Translations under genes and position numbers: made by a program
Origin: an uncultured Marinobacter sp.
Lineage (GTDB): Bacteria; Pseudomonadota; Gammaproteobacteria; Pseudomonadales; Oleiphilaceae
Direction: 5' to 3'
Assembly (NCBI RefSeq): GCF_913055835.1
Contig: NZ_CAJXKQ010000005.1
Location: 102,902 to 166,901, forward strand
DNA: 64,000 bases
Part shown: positions 35,390-45,276 of the stretch, in pieces
Numbering within the stretch: the stretch's first letter is position 1
Layout of the letters: the number at the start of each line of letters is the position of its first letter
The notes under the pieces: generated by a model
What the model was told of the DNA's origin: nothing
The model's input: only the letters and a program-made list of their open reading frames with translations
Database searches by the model: none

Positions 35390-35441
35390 GGGACGGGTTT
35401 CCAAAACGCGCTGTGAATACCTCCCTGTACGCTCGGCTCCG
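35390..35441 (-). repeat. Truncated structured repeat, copy 5
   Basis: Read on the minus strand, CGGAGCCGAGCGTACAGGGA then GGTATTCACAGCGC and a right arm GTTTTGGAAACCCGTCCC match the second hairpin and right arm of the other copies. The left arm and the GCCATGGATGGC hairpin are missing, so the long stem cannot form. It lies between the hydroxyacid dehydrogenase and the desaturase, in the sense direction of the desaturase transcript. Confidence 0.75.
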
Positions 35442-35474
35442 CCCCTGCCTCCTCCGGGATAACGTCAACCGTAG

Positions 35475-35502
35475 GTCGGATTAGCCAAAGGCGTAATCCG
35501 AC
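35475..35502. repeat. Short GTCGGATTA hairpin repeat
   Basis: GTCGGATTA-GCC-aaa-GGC-g-TAATCCGAC, a 9-bp outer and 3-bp inner stem. From memory, GTAGGTCGGATTA..TAATCCGAC palindromes recur in many proteobacterial genomes. It may also act as a terminator for the desaturase on the minus strand, which ends 10 nt away. Confidence 0.6.
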
Positions 35503-35511
35503 AACGCTTCT

Positions 35512-36600
35512 CTAAACACGACCACTGGCAGAAAACCGCCTCTGCAAAGGCAACAAATCGAACACCCTTTCCGGGTTATTCGGGTCCACCAGCTCCGTCG
35601 GTGACTTGTAAACCCGAGGCGTACTGTACAGCAACTTCAGAGCAGTACCATGCGGCATGGCCACATACCGCTCGCCATAATTTTCCTCCAGCCACTCCCG
35701 CACCCGCGGCGCCATGTTGTGCCCCATTTTAGGAAAGAAATGGTGCTCCACGTGATGACTGAACCGGAAATGCAGTCGGTCCAGCAGCGGGTGGCTGCGC
35801 AGGCTCATGGAGTTATCCAGCGGGTTGTTGGTCGCCGTCTGCGGCCGCAGGAAATGATTGGTGAGGATATAACCCTGCCCCAGAGCGTTGGCGGCCATAA
35901 ATGGAATTAACACCGTAAACACCGCCAGCGGTCCCGACACGACTGCCAGCACCGTCCACGCCGCCACACAGGCGAAAGATTGGCGAATGGCCTTGCGTCG
36001 ATCAAACCCTTTGAACTGCTTTCGCCGCTTGGCCTGGAACCAGAGCACCAACTGGGCGTGAAAAGTGAAGGAATAAGTCAGAAACAGGTAGCTGTACCAG
36101 CTCCCTGAACCGGGCGCCAGCTTGGTGAACTTCTTCTGCTTCGGGTCCGCCTTGTAGCGACGAAGGGTTCCAAAACTGTCCGGGTCCACATCGCCAGCAT
36201 TGGTATTGCCGTGATGAACCACATTATGCCAACGGCGCCAGAACTCAGGCGGCACGATCAAAGGCCCAAACCCCAGCCAACCAAAAAAGTTCTGCCAACG
36301 CCGGCTCATCCCCAGCGCCCCATGCAACACCTCATGGGCCAACAACGCCTGGCACCCGATAGTATGCCCCACCAGCAGACCAAGCCCCAGATTGGCATAC
36401 CAGGGCAGCCCCGCCAGCAGAATGGCGGCAATGCCTCCCCAGATAATCAACTGCAACGGCAGAAACCAGACGACCCTCCAGGTTTGCGGCCTGAAAGTAT
36501 CCGCCGGCAGTTCCTTTTTCATTCTATCCCTGAGCTCCCGCTCGTCTGGCTTGCCAAAACCGGTCTGGCCCAGAGAGTCGGGGTGTACGGCAGCGTTCAT
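35512..36600 (-). CDS. Membrane fatty acid desaturase
   Basis: 362 aa. The three His boxes are HEVLHG, RRWHNVVHHGN and HHVEHHFFP, with an additional TNHF; four or more TM segments surround them (VVWFLPLQLIIWGGIAAILL). This fits front-end or delta-type acyl-lipid desaturases. AAAGGTG precedes the ATG. Repeat copies 4 and 5 flank the gene. Probably adjusts membrane or storage lipid unsaturation. Confidence 0.88.
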   Translation of the reverse strand: MNAAVHPDSLGQTGFGKPDERELRDRMKKELPADTFRPQTWRVVWFLPLQLIIWGGIAAILLAGLPWYANLGLGLLVGHTIGCQALLAHEVLHGALGMSRRWQNFFGWLGFGPLIVPPEFWRRWHNVVHHGNTNAGDVDPDSFGTLRRYKADPKQKKFTKLAPGSGSWYSYLFLTYSFTFHAQLVLWFQAKRRKQFKGFDRRKAIRQSFACVAAWTVLAVVSGPLAVFTVLIPFMAANALGQGYILTNHFLRPQTATNNPLDNSMSLRSHPLLDRLHFRFSHHVEHHFFPKMGHNMAPRVREWLEENYGERYVAMPHGTALKLLYSTPRVYKSPTELVDPNNPERVFDLLPLQRRFSASGRV

Positions 36601-36787
36601 TTTTCACCTTTGGTTAATCAATTAAATCCAGTCAGGAAAATATATCTCAGAGTACAACTGTGCGCTGAATTTAACTGACAAAAACTACTATGGCAATGCC
36701 TGCAATAGGAAACATAGAGAGAGATGACAAAAACTGGAACACTCGTACCGCGTTTATCAAGGAGGCAAGTCGTTCTGAGAATTTGGA

Positions 36788-36897
36788 GTGCCGGATGGAT
36801 AGGGCCTCCACAGGATGTCTTTGGCCATGGATGGCCAAAGCCAAGCGCACAGGGATGTGCTCGTAGCGGTCCTGTGGAGGCCCTATCCATTCGGCAC
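36788..36897 (+). repeat. Structured intergenic repeat, copy 4
   Basis: The 28-nt arms (36788-36815, 36870-36897) pair throughout with a single G-T wobble. The 54-nt core has TTTGGCCATGGATGGCCAAA and GCACAGGGATGTGC. It lies in a 399-bp gap between the response regulator and the desaturase; the remainder of the gap holds the regulator's terminator and probably the desaturase promoter (36600-36750, AT-rich). Confidence 0.9.
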
Positions 36898-36948
36898 CGC
36901 GCCCAAGGAAGAAGACTGGGAAACCAACAGAAATACCAGAAACAAAAA

Positions 36949-36968
36949 CGGGAGCCCGAAGGCTCCCG
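36949..36968 (-). terminator. Rho-independent terminator of the response regulator gene
   Basis: CGGGAGCC-cgaa-GGCTCCCG, an 8-bp stem with a 4-nt loop; on the minus strand it is followed by TTTTTGTTT. It lies about 30 nt after the regulator stop. Confidence 0.85.
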
Positions 36969-36999
36969 CTAACTATTCACTAAAACCAGTAAAACCAGA

Positions 37000-37665
37000 T
37001 CAACTACCAGACAACGACTGATCCGAAGGATCGATCTCCATCTGCTGAATCGCAATCACCGCCTGGGTCCGATTCCGAACCCCAAGCTTCCGGAACACCG
37101 CCGTAATATGCGCTTTGATGGTCGCCTCGGAAACATCCAGATCATACGCGATCTGCTTGTTCAGAAGCCCCTCGGCCAACATACCCAGCACCCGGAACTG
37201 TTGCGGAGTCAGCGACGCCAGCTTTTCAGAGAAATCGGTGGCATCTGAATGCATGCGCTCGATCTTGTCCGCCACACCCTCGGGCAACCAGACATCCCCT
37301 TCCAGGACAGCCTGAATCGCCTCGGTAATGGTCGGCAACGGCGCCGACTTCGGAATGAAGCCTGACGCGCCGTAGTCGATCGAGCGACGCATCACCTGCA
37401 ATTCCTCGGATCCTGACACAACCACCACCGGCAGCCCCGGGTACTGCCCGCGCATAAACACGAGCCCCGAGAAGCCGTGGGCACCCGGCATATTGAGATC
37501 CAGCAGAACCAGATCCGCATCCGGGTGCGACTCTACCGCCGCCTGCAGCGCCTTGATGCTGTCGACTTCCACCGTCTCGGCATCGGGCACCGCCTGACTG
37601 ACCGCCTGCTTCAATGCTGCGCGAAACAGCGGGTGATCATCAGCGACGATAATTGTTTGTGCCAT
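37000..37665 (-). CDS. NarL/LuxR-family response regulator beside acs
   Basis: 221 aa. Receiver domain (1-120) with acidic DDHP, phospho-Asp in VLLDLNMPG, and Lys in GFIPKSA. A LuxR-type helix-turn-helix follows (150-215: LTPQQFRVLGMLAEGLLNKQIAYDLDVSEATIKAHI). Its place directly downstream of acs, on the same strand, resembles the ErdR/CrbR regulators of acetyl-CoA synthetase in Pseudomonas and Vibrio; the sensor kinase is not in the window. Identity as CrbR/ErdR is inferred from context. Confidence 0.88.
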   Translation of the reverse strand: MAQTIIVADDHPLFRAALKQAVSQAVPDAETVEVDSIKALQAAVESHPDADLVLLDLNMPGAHGFSGLVFMRGQYPGLPVVVVSGSEELQVMRRSIDYGASGFIPKSAPLPTITEAIQAVLEGDVWLPEGVADKIERMHSDATDFSEKLASLTPQQFRVLGMLAEGLLNKQIAYDLDVSEATIKAHITAVFRKLGVRNRTQAVIAIQQMEIDPSDQSLSGS

Positions 37666-37709
37666 TCAACAGATTCCTTACAGGTACGTGGCCTGGTAAC
37701 ACACAGGCG

Positions 37710-39659
<1,950 letters not shown>

Positions 39660-39742
39660 TGTGCTCCCCCTTTAGTCAGAGTCTGTTGTCATTGTCGGTT
39701 TTGGAATTCAGACGTTGAGGCCTCTCCGGCCCTGTAGACGGA

Positions 39743-39770
39743 TAGTGGTAGTTCACCATGCTAGCCACTA
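39743..39770 (-). promoter_or_regulatory. Imperfect inverted repeat in the acs upstream region
   Basis: TAGTGG-TAG and CTA-g-CCACTA form a 9-bp repeat with one bulge in the 305-bp gap between the fatty acyl-CoA reductase and acs. It lies about 85-110 nt before the acs start and could be a regulator site, for example for the adjacent response regulator. No other feature was found in the gap apart from the terminator below. Confidence 0.35.
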
Positions 39771-39935
39771 CACAATGAATTAGACTAACGTCCTAATCCG
39801 CCTGAACTTTTAGCCCAAAAAGGTCGATAACCCGCAAGAAAACAACGGTAAATTGCGTCGAACGAGAAGCTTTCTAAAGGATAGTTGGATTGGAGCCGAT
39901 GGCAAACCGGGAAAGGAAACGGTCGGGCAGGAAGA

Positions 39936-39958
39936 AGCCCGGTCGTTGCGACCGGGCT
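39936..39958 (-). terminator. Terminator of the fatty acyl-CoA reductase gene
   Basis: AGCCCGGTCG-ttg-CGACCGGGCT, a 10-bp stem. On the minus strand it begins 7 nt after the stop codon and is followed by TTCTTCC. Confidence 0.75.
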
Positions 39959-39964
39959 CCGGGT

Positions 39965-41500
39965 TCATGCTGCCTTTTTGCGGGCCTTGGCTGAGCGCAA
40001 GCTGTAAACCTTACGCTCCTTGAGCGCATAACGGTTGAGCCCCGCCAGGTGGATCTTGCAAAGGTAGACGGACCAGTCAATCTGGCGTGCATCCACCGGG
40101 AACAGAACCTTGTCCAGCTCGCCCATTCTCGCCGCCAGGGCAAGCAGGTCGTCGTTCCGGAAGATGTAGTCAGGCGCGGTGTAGAAACCAAAGATGGTGG
40201 CCAACGAACGCGTAGTGTCCAGATTACGGAGCACTTTTAATTCCCGGTTTTGGCCCAGCATGCGCAGAACCTTGCCGGTGATGCTCAGGGGAATGCGCAC
40301 ACCGCCCACAACAGCATCGAACAGCCGGCGATTGACTGCAATAAAGGGTTTGGTCGGCTGCCGATAGAAAAGCTGATCATATTCAGCGAAGTTGGCTTTG
40401 GATTCCGCCATCAGGTGATCAATGAACTGACCCAGGGAAACCGGGTTTGAACTGCCGCTGCAGCACTGGTAAATCCGGTGACGGGGAGCATCGGCAACGG
40501 CTTCGGCAGCCGCCAGGATGATGGCGTTGGCCACCAGATCCACGGGGATAACGTCGATAACACCCGCGCGCTTGCCCGGGAATAGCGTGACTTTCTCACG
40601 GGCGTAGGCAAGGATGATGGCGTCTGCCACCTTTACACCCTCAATCCAACCGGGCGCCGGTTCCTCGAGTGCACTTTCAATGATCGATGGGCGCACGATT
40701 GTAAGAGCGCGTCCGGACAGAGCCTTGAGCAAAAGTTGCTCACCCAGCCACTTGGTAAAGGTGTAGGTATCACTCCAGCCGTAGTGATTGGCTTCACGGA
40801 TGCCAAGATCCACCAGCTTCTTTTCAAGTATTTTCCCGGAGTAGCGCGAGCGTACATCTGCAATCTTGTCTTCCAGCAGCCGAATCAGCTCCTCGATCTC
40901 ATAATAGCCTTCCGTGCTGCGGGGAATGGATTCGCCCGCCGGCTTGATCACGGTTTCTGTGATCTGGCCGGAATTCATGCCATTTACGTAGCAGGTGGAC
41001 ACCTGAAGAACCGCCAGGGACTTGTTCTGTCGGGCAAGCTCGGCCACGTTTTCAAGACACTGGGTATTTATTGCAAGCGCTTTATCCAGCTCTTCCCGGA
41101 AGTTCACACTGGCGGCGGAATTGATCACCACATCAATACCACCAGCCAGCTTGCGAAAACGGTCTTCGGACAGACCAAACAGTGGCTCGGTGACCTCCCC
41201 GGTCACACAATGCACACGCTCCTCGATGAAGATTTCAAACGCCTCGTTGTCTTCCTGACGCAGCCGGTCAAAGACGGATGAAGTGGCGATCTCGTCAAAA
41301 AAACGCTCCCGAGCATTGGGATGGCGTTTGTTACCGCGGATCAGCAGGTGAATGCCGCCGATATCAGGAACGGCGCGAATAAGCTTTTCCAGAACCACCT
41401 TGCCGAGAAACCCGGTGGTACCAGTAATCAGAACATGCTTGCCCCGGAGCCGTTCAAGTACTTTTGACGATGCCTCGGGATTCAACTGCTGTGTTGCCAT
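39965..41500 (-). CDS. far: NADPH-dependent fatty acyl-CoA reductase (fatty alcohol-forming), Marinobacter type
   Basis: 511 aa. Rossmann motif ITGTTGFLGKVVLEKLIRAVP, active-site YTFTK (YxxxK) in GWSDTYTFTKWLGEQ, and the C-terminal FAR domain with LDTTRSLATIFGFYTAPDYIFRND. The whole chain strongly resembles, from memory, the 512-aa Marinobacter Maqu_2507 enzyme that reduces acyl-CoA or aldehyde to alcohol for wax ester synthesis. The chosen ATG follows AAGGAG; the track start is six codons upstream. Monocistronic with its own terminator. This gene is the main basis for the genus assignment. Confidence 0.93.
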   Translation of the reverse strand: MATQQLNPEASSKVLERLRGKHVLITGTTGFLGKVVLEKLIRAVPDIGGIHLLIRGNKRHPNARERFFDEIATSSVFDRLRQEDNEAFEIFIEERVHCVTGEVTEPLFGLSEDRFRKLAGGIDVVINSAASVNFREELDKALAINTQCLENVAELARQNKSLAVLQVSTCYVNGMNSGQITETVIKPAGESIPRSTEGYYEIEELIRLLEDKIADVRSRYSGKILEKKLVDLGIREANHYGWSDTYTFTKWLGEQLLLKALSGRALTIVRPSIIESALEEPAPGWIEGVKVADAIILAYAREKVTLFPGKRAGVIDVIPVDLVANAIILAAAEAVADAPRHRIYQCCSGSSNPVSLGQFIDHLMAESKANFAEYDQLFYRQPTKPFIAVNRRLFDAVVGGVRIPLSITGKVLRMLGQNRELKVLRNLDTTRSLATIFGFYTAPDYIFRNDDLLALAARMGELDKVLFPVDARQIDWSVYLCKIHLAGLNRYALKERKVYSLRSAKARKKAA

Positions 41501-41722
41501 GGGAGAACTCCTTCTCATTTAACTTTGCTGTCGGCGCACACCTGCCAACTAACGGAGAATTTGCGAATCAGGTACAACAGATCCACTGCATATTGCGGGC
41601 CACGATTCAGATTTATGCTTAATCCTTGCACAACTTTGGTGACAGAGCGGTGACATACAGCAAAGTTACGCTACAAAAAGTGCTAATAAAATGACGGAAA
41701 AGAGGGTAGGTTTTTCTGCCTA

Positions 41723-43060
41723 TCAGGAGCGACCCTGGTCATTGCCCGAGAGAGACCGCAGAAGCTGATCCAGGGAGATATCCGCAGGCTGCTCCTTCAA
41801 CACCCGCACCAGGCGATCCTGCTCGCCAAAACTGATACGGTCGTAAAAAGGCTCGCGGAGCACTCGATGGGCCGACTCGGGAGACTCCGGTTCCTGCGCG
41901 CGAGGCGAAATCTGGTCCGCCAACTCACGAAGATGGATGGCCAGATGATTCTTTCGTTCCGGGCTGAGGTTCTCCCAGTGGAAGGCCCCCAATCCGGTCT
42001 GGATAATCTCGATGGCATCACTGTCCAGCGTGCTCCCCAGCAGTGCAAAAAGCCGGGTGAATGCCTCATAACGCAGCAGCGGATCCACCGGCGCCTGACT
42101 GAACACGGCCTCAATTTCACCGACGGCCTTCAGGCATCGTTCTTTCAGGGCCGGCGTTTCACTCTCGGCCTGGGGCTCAATCCGCGGTTCTGTTTTGCCC
42201 GCCCCTTCAGGCGGGCTCACGGATTCTCTCTTGGACACCTTGTGCCAGTAGGCTGCAATTCCTGCCTTGCGTCTGGGTAACTGGGACAGCCGCACATCCA
42301 GCATGTCGGCAAGGGTATGGAACTGCCGGCACGAAGGGTCCGACACGGGCAGCAGCGCAACGGGTTTCTGGTTGAGGACTGATTGGCGCAGGGTCTCGTC
42401 CCGCCATATTCCGCCCATGTAATGGAGCGAGATTCCCAGGTGGCGCTGGGCGGCGGCATCCAGACGCTGGAACACCGACCGTGCCTGGCTGGCACCCTGG
42501 GCCATATTCACCAGAATGCTGGGAATCCGGTTGTAGCCTCTGCGCCGAAGAACCTTGATCAGCGAAAAGGCGTCAGTCAGGGAGGCCGGATCTGGGGTCA
42601 CCACCATACAAGCCAGCTCCGTTGCCGCAATCATATGCAGCCCGGACGCCTGCAAACCGGCAGCGGTGTCCGTTATGACGTAGTCGTAACGGTTTTCCAA
42701 ATTATACAGCGCCCGCAATATACGGAGGCTTTCAGTCGGCCCCATGTCCATGCATTCCTGGACGCCGGAGGCCCCTGGCACAATGTGCAGGCCGTAATCG
42801 GTCTCAAGGAGGATATCCTCCAGGCGGCACTCTCCGGCCATGACATTGGCGAGGGTTTTTCTCGGATAAAGGCCCACCATGATGCTGACATTGGCCAGAT
42901 CGGTGTCGCCATCCAGCAATAAAACCCGGTTATCCTGTCTCGCCAGTGTTAGCGCAAGATTCAGGGCGACCGAAGTCTTACCTACCCCACCCTTGCCGCC
43001 GGTAATGGCGATGGTTCGAGGTTGGTTCGGATTGTGCTTAACAGGTTCTCTGGCGTTCAT
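41723..43060 (-). CDS. MinD/FleN-like P-loop ATPase with long C-terminal extension
   Basis: 445 aa. Deviant Walker A ITGGKGGVGKTSVALNLAL, LLLDGDTDLANVSIMVGL, and VITDTAAGLQASG place it near FleN/FlhG-type MinD ATPases (1-250). From about 270 on, an extension rich in Pro/Glu is followed by a helical domain (DPLLRYEAFTRLFALLG). Classical FleN is about 280 aa, so this is a longer variant. No flagellar genes are near; the neighbours are signalling proteins. A dual ATG/GTG start exists; no strong ribosome site was seen. Confidence 0.8.
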   Translation of the reverse strand: MNAREPVKHNPNQPRTIAITGGKGGVGKTSVALNLALTLARQDNRVLLLDGDTDLANVSIMVGLYPRKTLANVMAGECRLEDILLETDYGLHIVPGASGVQECMDMGPTESLRILRALYNLENRYDYVITDTAAGLQASGLHMIAATELACMVVTPDPASLTDAFSLIKVLRRRGYNRIPSILVNMAQGASQARSVFQRLDAAAQRHLGISLHYMGGIWRDETLRQSVLNQKPVALLPVSDPSCRQFHTLADMLDVRLSQLPRRKAGIAAYWHKVSKRESVSPPEGAGKTEPRIEPQAESETPALKERCLKAVGEIEAVFSQAPVDPLLRYEAFTRLFALLGSTLDSDAIEIIQTGLGAFHWENLSPERKNHLAIHLRELADQISPRAQEPESPESAHRVLREPFYDRISFGEQDRLVRVLKEQPADISLDQLLRSLSGNDQGRS

Positions 43061-43143
43061 CACCGGTAATCTAGGTCCCTGATTTTTCGGTTTCGGATAG
43101 TTTAACCTGTAAAAATTCTACACATATCACGAATCAGATAATA

Positions 43144-43214
43144 TATTGCTTAAAAAAAGAGCAATAAGTATTTAATAACGACGGATTATTGTCTAAGCTC
43201 TTTTCGGACAATAA
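43144..43214. promoter_or_regulatory. Two inverted repeats in the divergent promoter region
   Basis: TATTGCT-n9-AGCAATA (43144-43166) and TTATTGTC-n13-GACAATAA (43186-43214) lie in the AT-rich 206-bp gap between the MinD-like gene and the HDOD kinase gene. Both arms share a CAATA element. They are candidate operators for one or both genes. Confidence 0.45.
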
Positions 43215-43266
43215 GAATGAACGCTCCGTCAGATACTGACTTTTTCGTCGCACGGCAGGTAAGCCT

Positions 43267-45252
43267 ATGCACATTGCGCCTGATTTACAGCTACCGAGCC
43301 TCCCGGAAGTGACCTTGCGGGCGCTTGATGCATGCCATCAGGACGAGAGCTACCGAAAGATCAGCGAAATTGTTTCTGCCGATACCGCATTGGTAGCCCG
43401 CATACTGGCACTTGCCAATTCCGCCCTGTACGGGCCCTCTACCCCGATCCGATCCGTTGACCAGGCACTGCTTAGACTCGGCACCCGCCGTTTTCACACG
43501 TTGGTTCTGACCGCAGCCCTGCGACAGCTACTGTTCGAACTGGGCGGGGACGAATGGCAACAGCTCAGAGACTTCTGGCGCCACTCGCTCACGACCGCCC
43601 TGACCGCCCGGGCCCTGGCAACGCTTACCCGCTACCCGGAGCCAGACGAAGCCTTCATGCTGGGCATGCTTCACAACATCGGTGAACTGATCGCTATTAA
43701 AACGCCTGCCACCGAGGCGAAGCAACACTATCTTGATCACCAGTCGGACATTGCCGCCGAACTCGTGGCGTCCTGGGGGCTCGGGCCCATGGCGGCCGAT
43801 GCCATGCGCTATCAGCAGGCATTGCCCTCTGAACTAAGGGATGCCGGGCACCTGGTAAAGCTGATCAGCCTCGCTACCCGGCTCGCTCTGTCTGACGCCG
43901 CCGGTATTGCGGCTGCAGGCACAGTCTTCGGACTGAACGAAGAGCTGACCCGCGAAATCAACCGCCGTATCGGACATGAAGTCTCGGGCATGGCTGCGTC
44001 TATGGGAATCCCACTGGATGAGGATTACTGTGGCGAAAGCGCCTCCAGGCAGCTCAAACAGACGATTTTGCGACAGGCCATGGCGAACCAGGCTATCAAC
44101 CTTGCCGATCTGACCGGTGAAACCGAGGATATTCTCGCCGAAACAGTCAACAGTCTTACCCTGATCACGGGCCTGCCCGCGCTTTGCTTTGGTCACACAG
44201 GAGACAACCTTGTGCTCCTGTCCGGCACCATTGGCGACATCCCCGAGCTGGCAGTAACCGCCAAGCCGGGCGGCAGCGTTCTCACGGAAGCGTTCATTTC
44301 CGGGCTACCGGTCAGCCTTGGCGAACGCTCACCCACGGTGCTGGACCGCCAGCTGCTGTCGCTGCTGCACACACCATCGCTGCTGGCCGTGCCGGTCAAG
44401 GGTGGCGACAATTGCCCTGGTGTGTTTGCCCTTGGCACCGACAGTGATCATCTGCCAACAACACTTGAACTGGCGGATATCTTTACCCACCAGTTGTCCT
44501 CCGTACTGACAAACCGGACACCGGCTGCCGCGAACGCAGAGTCCGGAGCGGACGGACTGGATCAGGAAATTGCCCGCGACCGGCTTCGCAAACAGGTGCA
44601 CGAGGTCAGCAACCCGCTCACCATTATCAGACAGTACATTTACCAGCTACGCGGCAGGCTCGAAGATGTCGAAGTTCAGCAGGAGCTGGACGTGATCCGC
44701 GATGAGCTGGATCGGGCCGGCAACCTTTTGCTGCAGATGAGCCATACTGATACCCGGGAGCAAGGTAACGACGGCGTCGACCTCAATGCCGAACTGGAAA
44801 GTCTGGCGCGTATCCTCGAAGATAGCTTGTTCAGCTCCGAGAACCGCAGCCTGAAGTTATCGCTGTGCAGCGAACCAACACGGGTTATGGCTGGCACCAC
44901 CAGAATTCGCCAGGTTGTTATCAACCTGGTTCGAAATGCTGCGGAAAGCCTTCCGGATGATGGCGGCACAGTTGAAATACATACATCTTCCCCAGTGTGG
45001 CAGAATCATCGCACCTGGGTGGAGTTGGAAATAAAAGACACAGGCAGAGGAATACCCGGTGAGATCAGGGACGCCCTGTTCTCACCGGTCAAAACCACAA
45101 AAGGAGAAGGCCACAGCGGTTTGGGCCTGAGCATTGTGAAGCAGCTAGTCGATGACATGGAGGGCATCATAGCTTGTCGGACGGGGCAGGAGGGCACCAC
45201 CTTCAGGATTTTGCTCCCGGCGGCCAGCCATAAAAAGAACGAGACCGACTGA
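43267..45252 (+). CDS. HDOD-GAF-histidine kinase hybrid sensor
   Basis: 661 aa. HDOD domain (about 5-205; LPSLPEVTLRALDAC, ALANSALYG, LGMLHNIGELIAI), a GAF-like region (about 270-420), then a kinase: phospho-His motif VHEVSNPLTIIRQ, N-box RQVVINLVRNAAESL, G1 DTGRGIP and G2 GLGLSIVKQLV. All ATP-binding boxes look intact. No TM, so it is cytoplasmic. It is 24 nt upstream of a REC-PAS-GGDEF-EAL protein, which is its likely phosphorylation partner. Confidence 0.9.
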   Translation: MHIAPDLQLPSLPEVTLRALDACHQDESYRKISEIVSADTALVARILALANSALYGPSTPIRSVDQALLRLGTRRFHTLVLTAALRQLLFELGGDEWQQLRDFWRHSLTTALTARALATLTRYPEPDEAFMLGMLHNIGELIAIKTPATEAKQHYLDHQSDIAAELVASWGLGPMAADAMRYQQALPSELRDAGHLVKLISLATRLALSDAAGIAAAGTVFGLNEELTREINRRIGHEVSGMAASMGIPLDEDYCGESASRQLKQTILRQAMANQAINLADLTGETEDILAETVNSLTLITGLPALCFGHTGDNLVLLSGTIGDIPELAVTAKPGGSVLTEAFISGLPVSLGERSPTVLDRQLLSLLHTPSLLAVPVKGGDNCPGVFALGTDSDHLPTTLELADIFTHQLSSVLTNRTPAAANAESGADGLDQEIARDRLRKQVHEVSNPLTIIRQYIYQLRGRLEDVEVQQELDVIRDELDRAGNLLLQMSHTDTREQGNDGVDLNAELESLARILEDSLFSSENRSLKLSLCSEPTRVMAGTTRIRQVVINLVRNAAESLPDDGGTVEIHTSSPVWQNHRTWVELEIKDTGRGIPGEIRDALFSPVKTTKGEGHSGLGLSIVKQLVDDMEGIIACRTGQEGTTFRILLPAASHKKNETD

Positions 45253-45276
45253 CGCAGAAACGACGGACACAGACCG

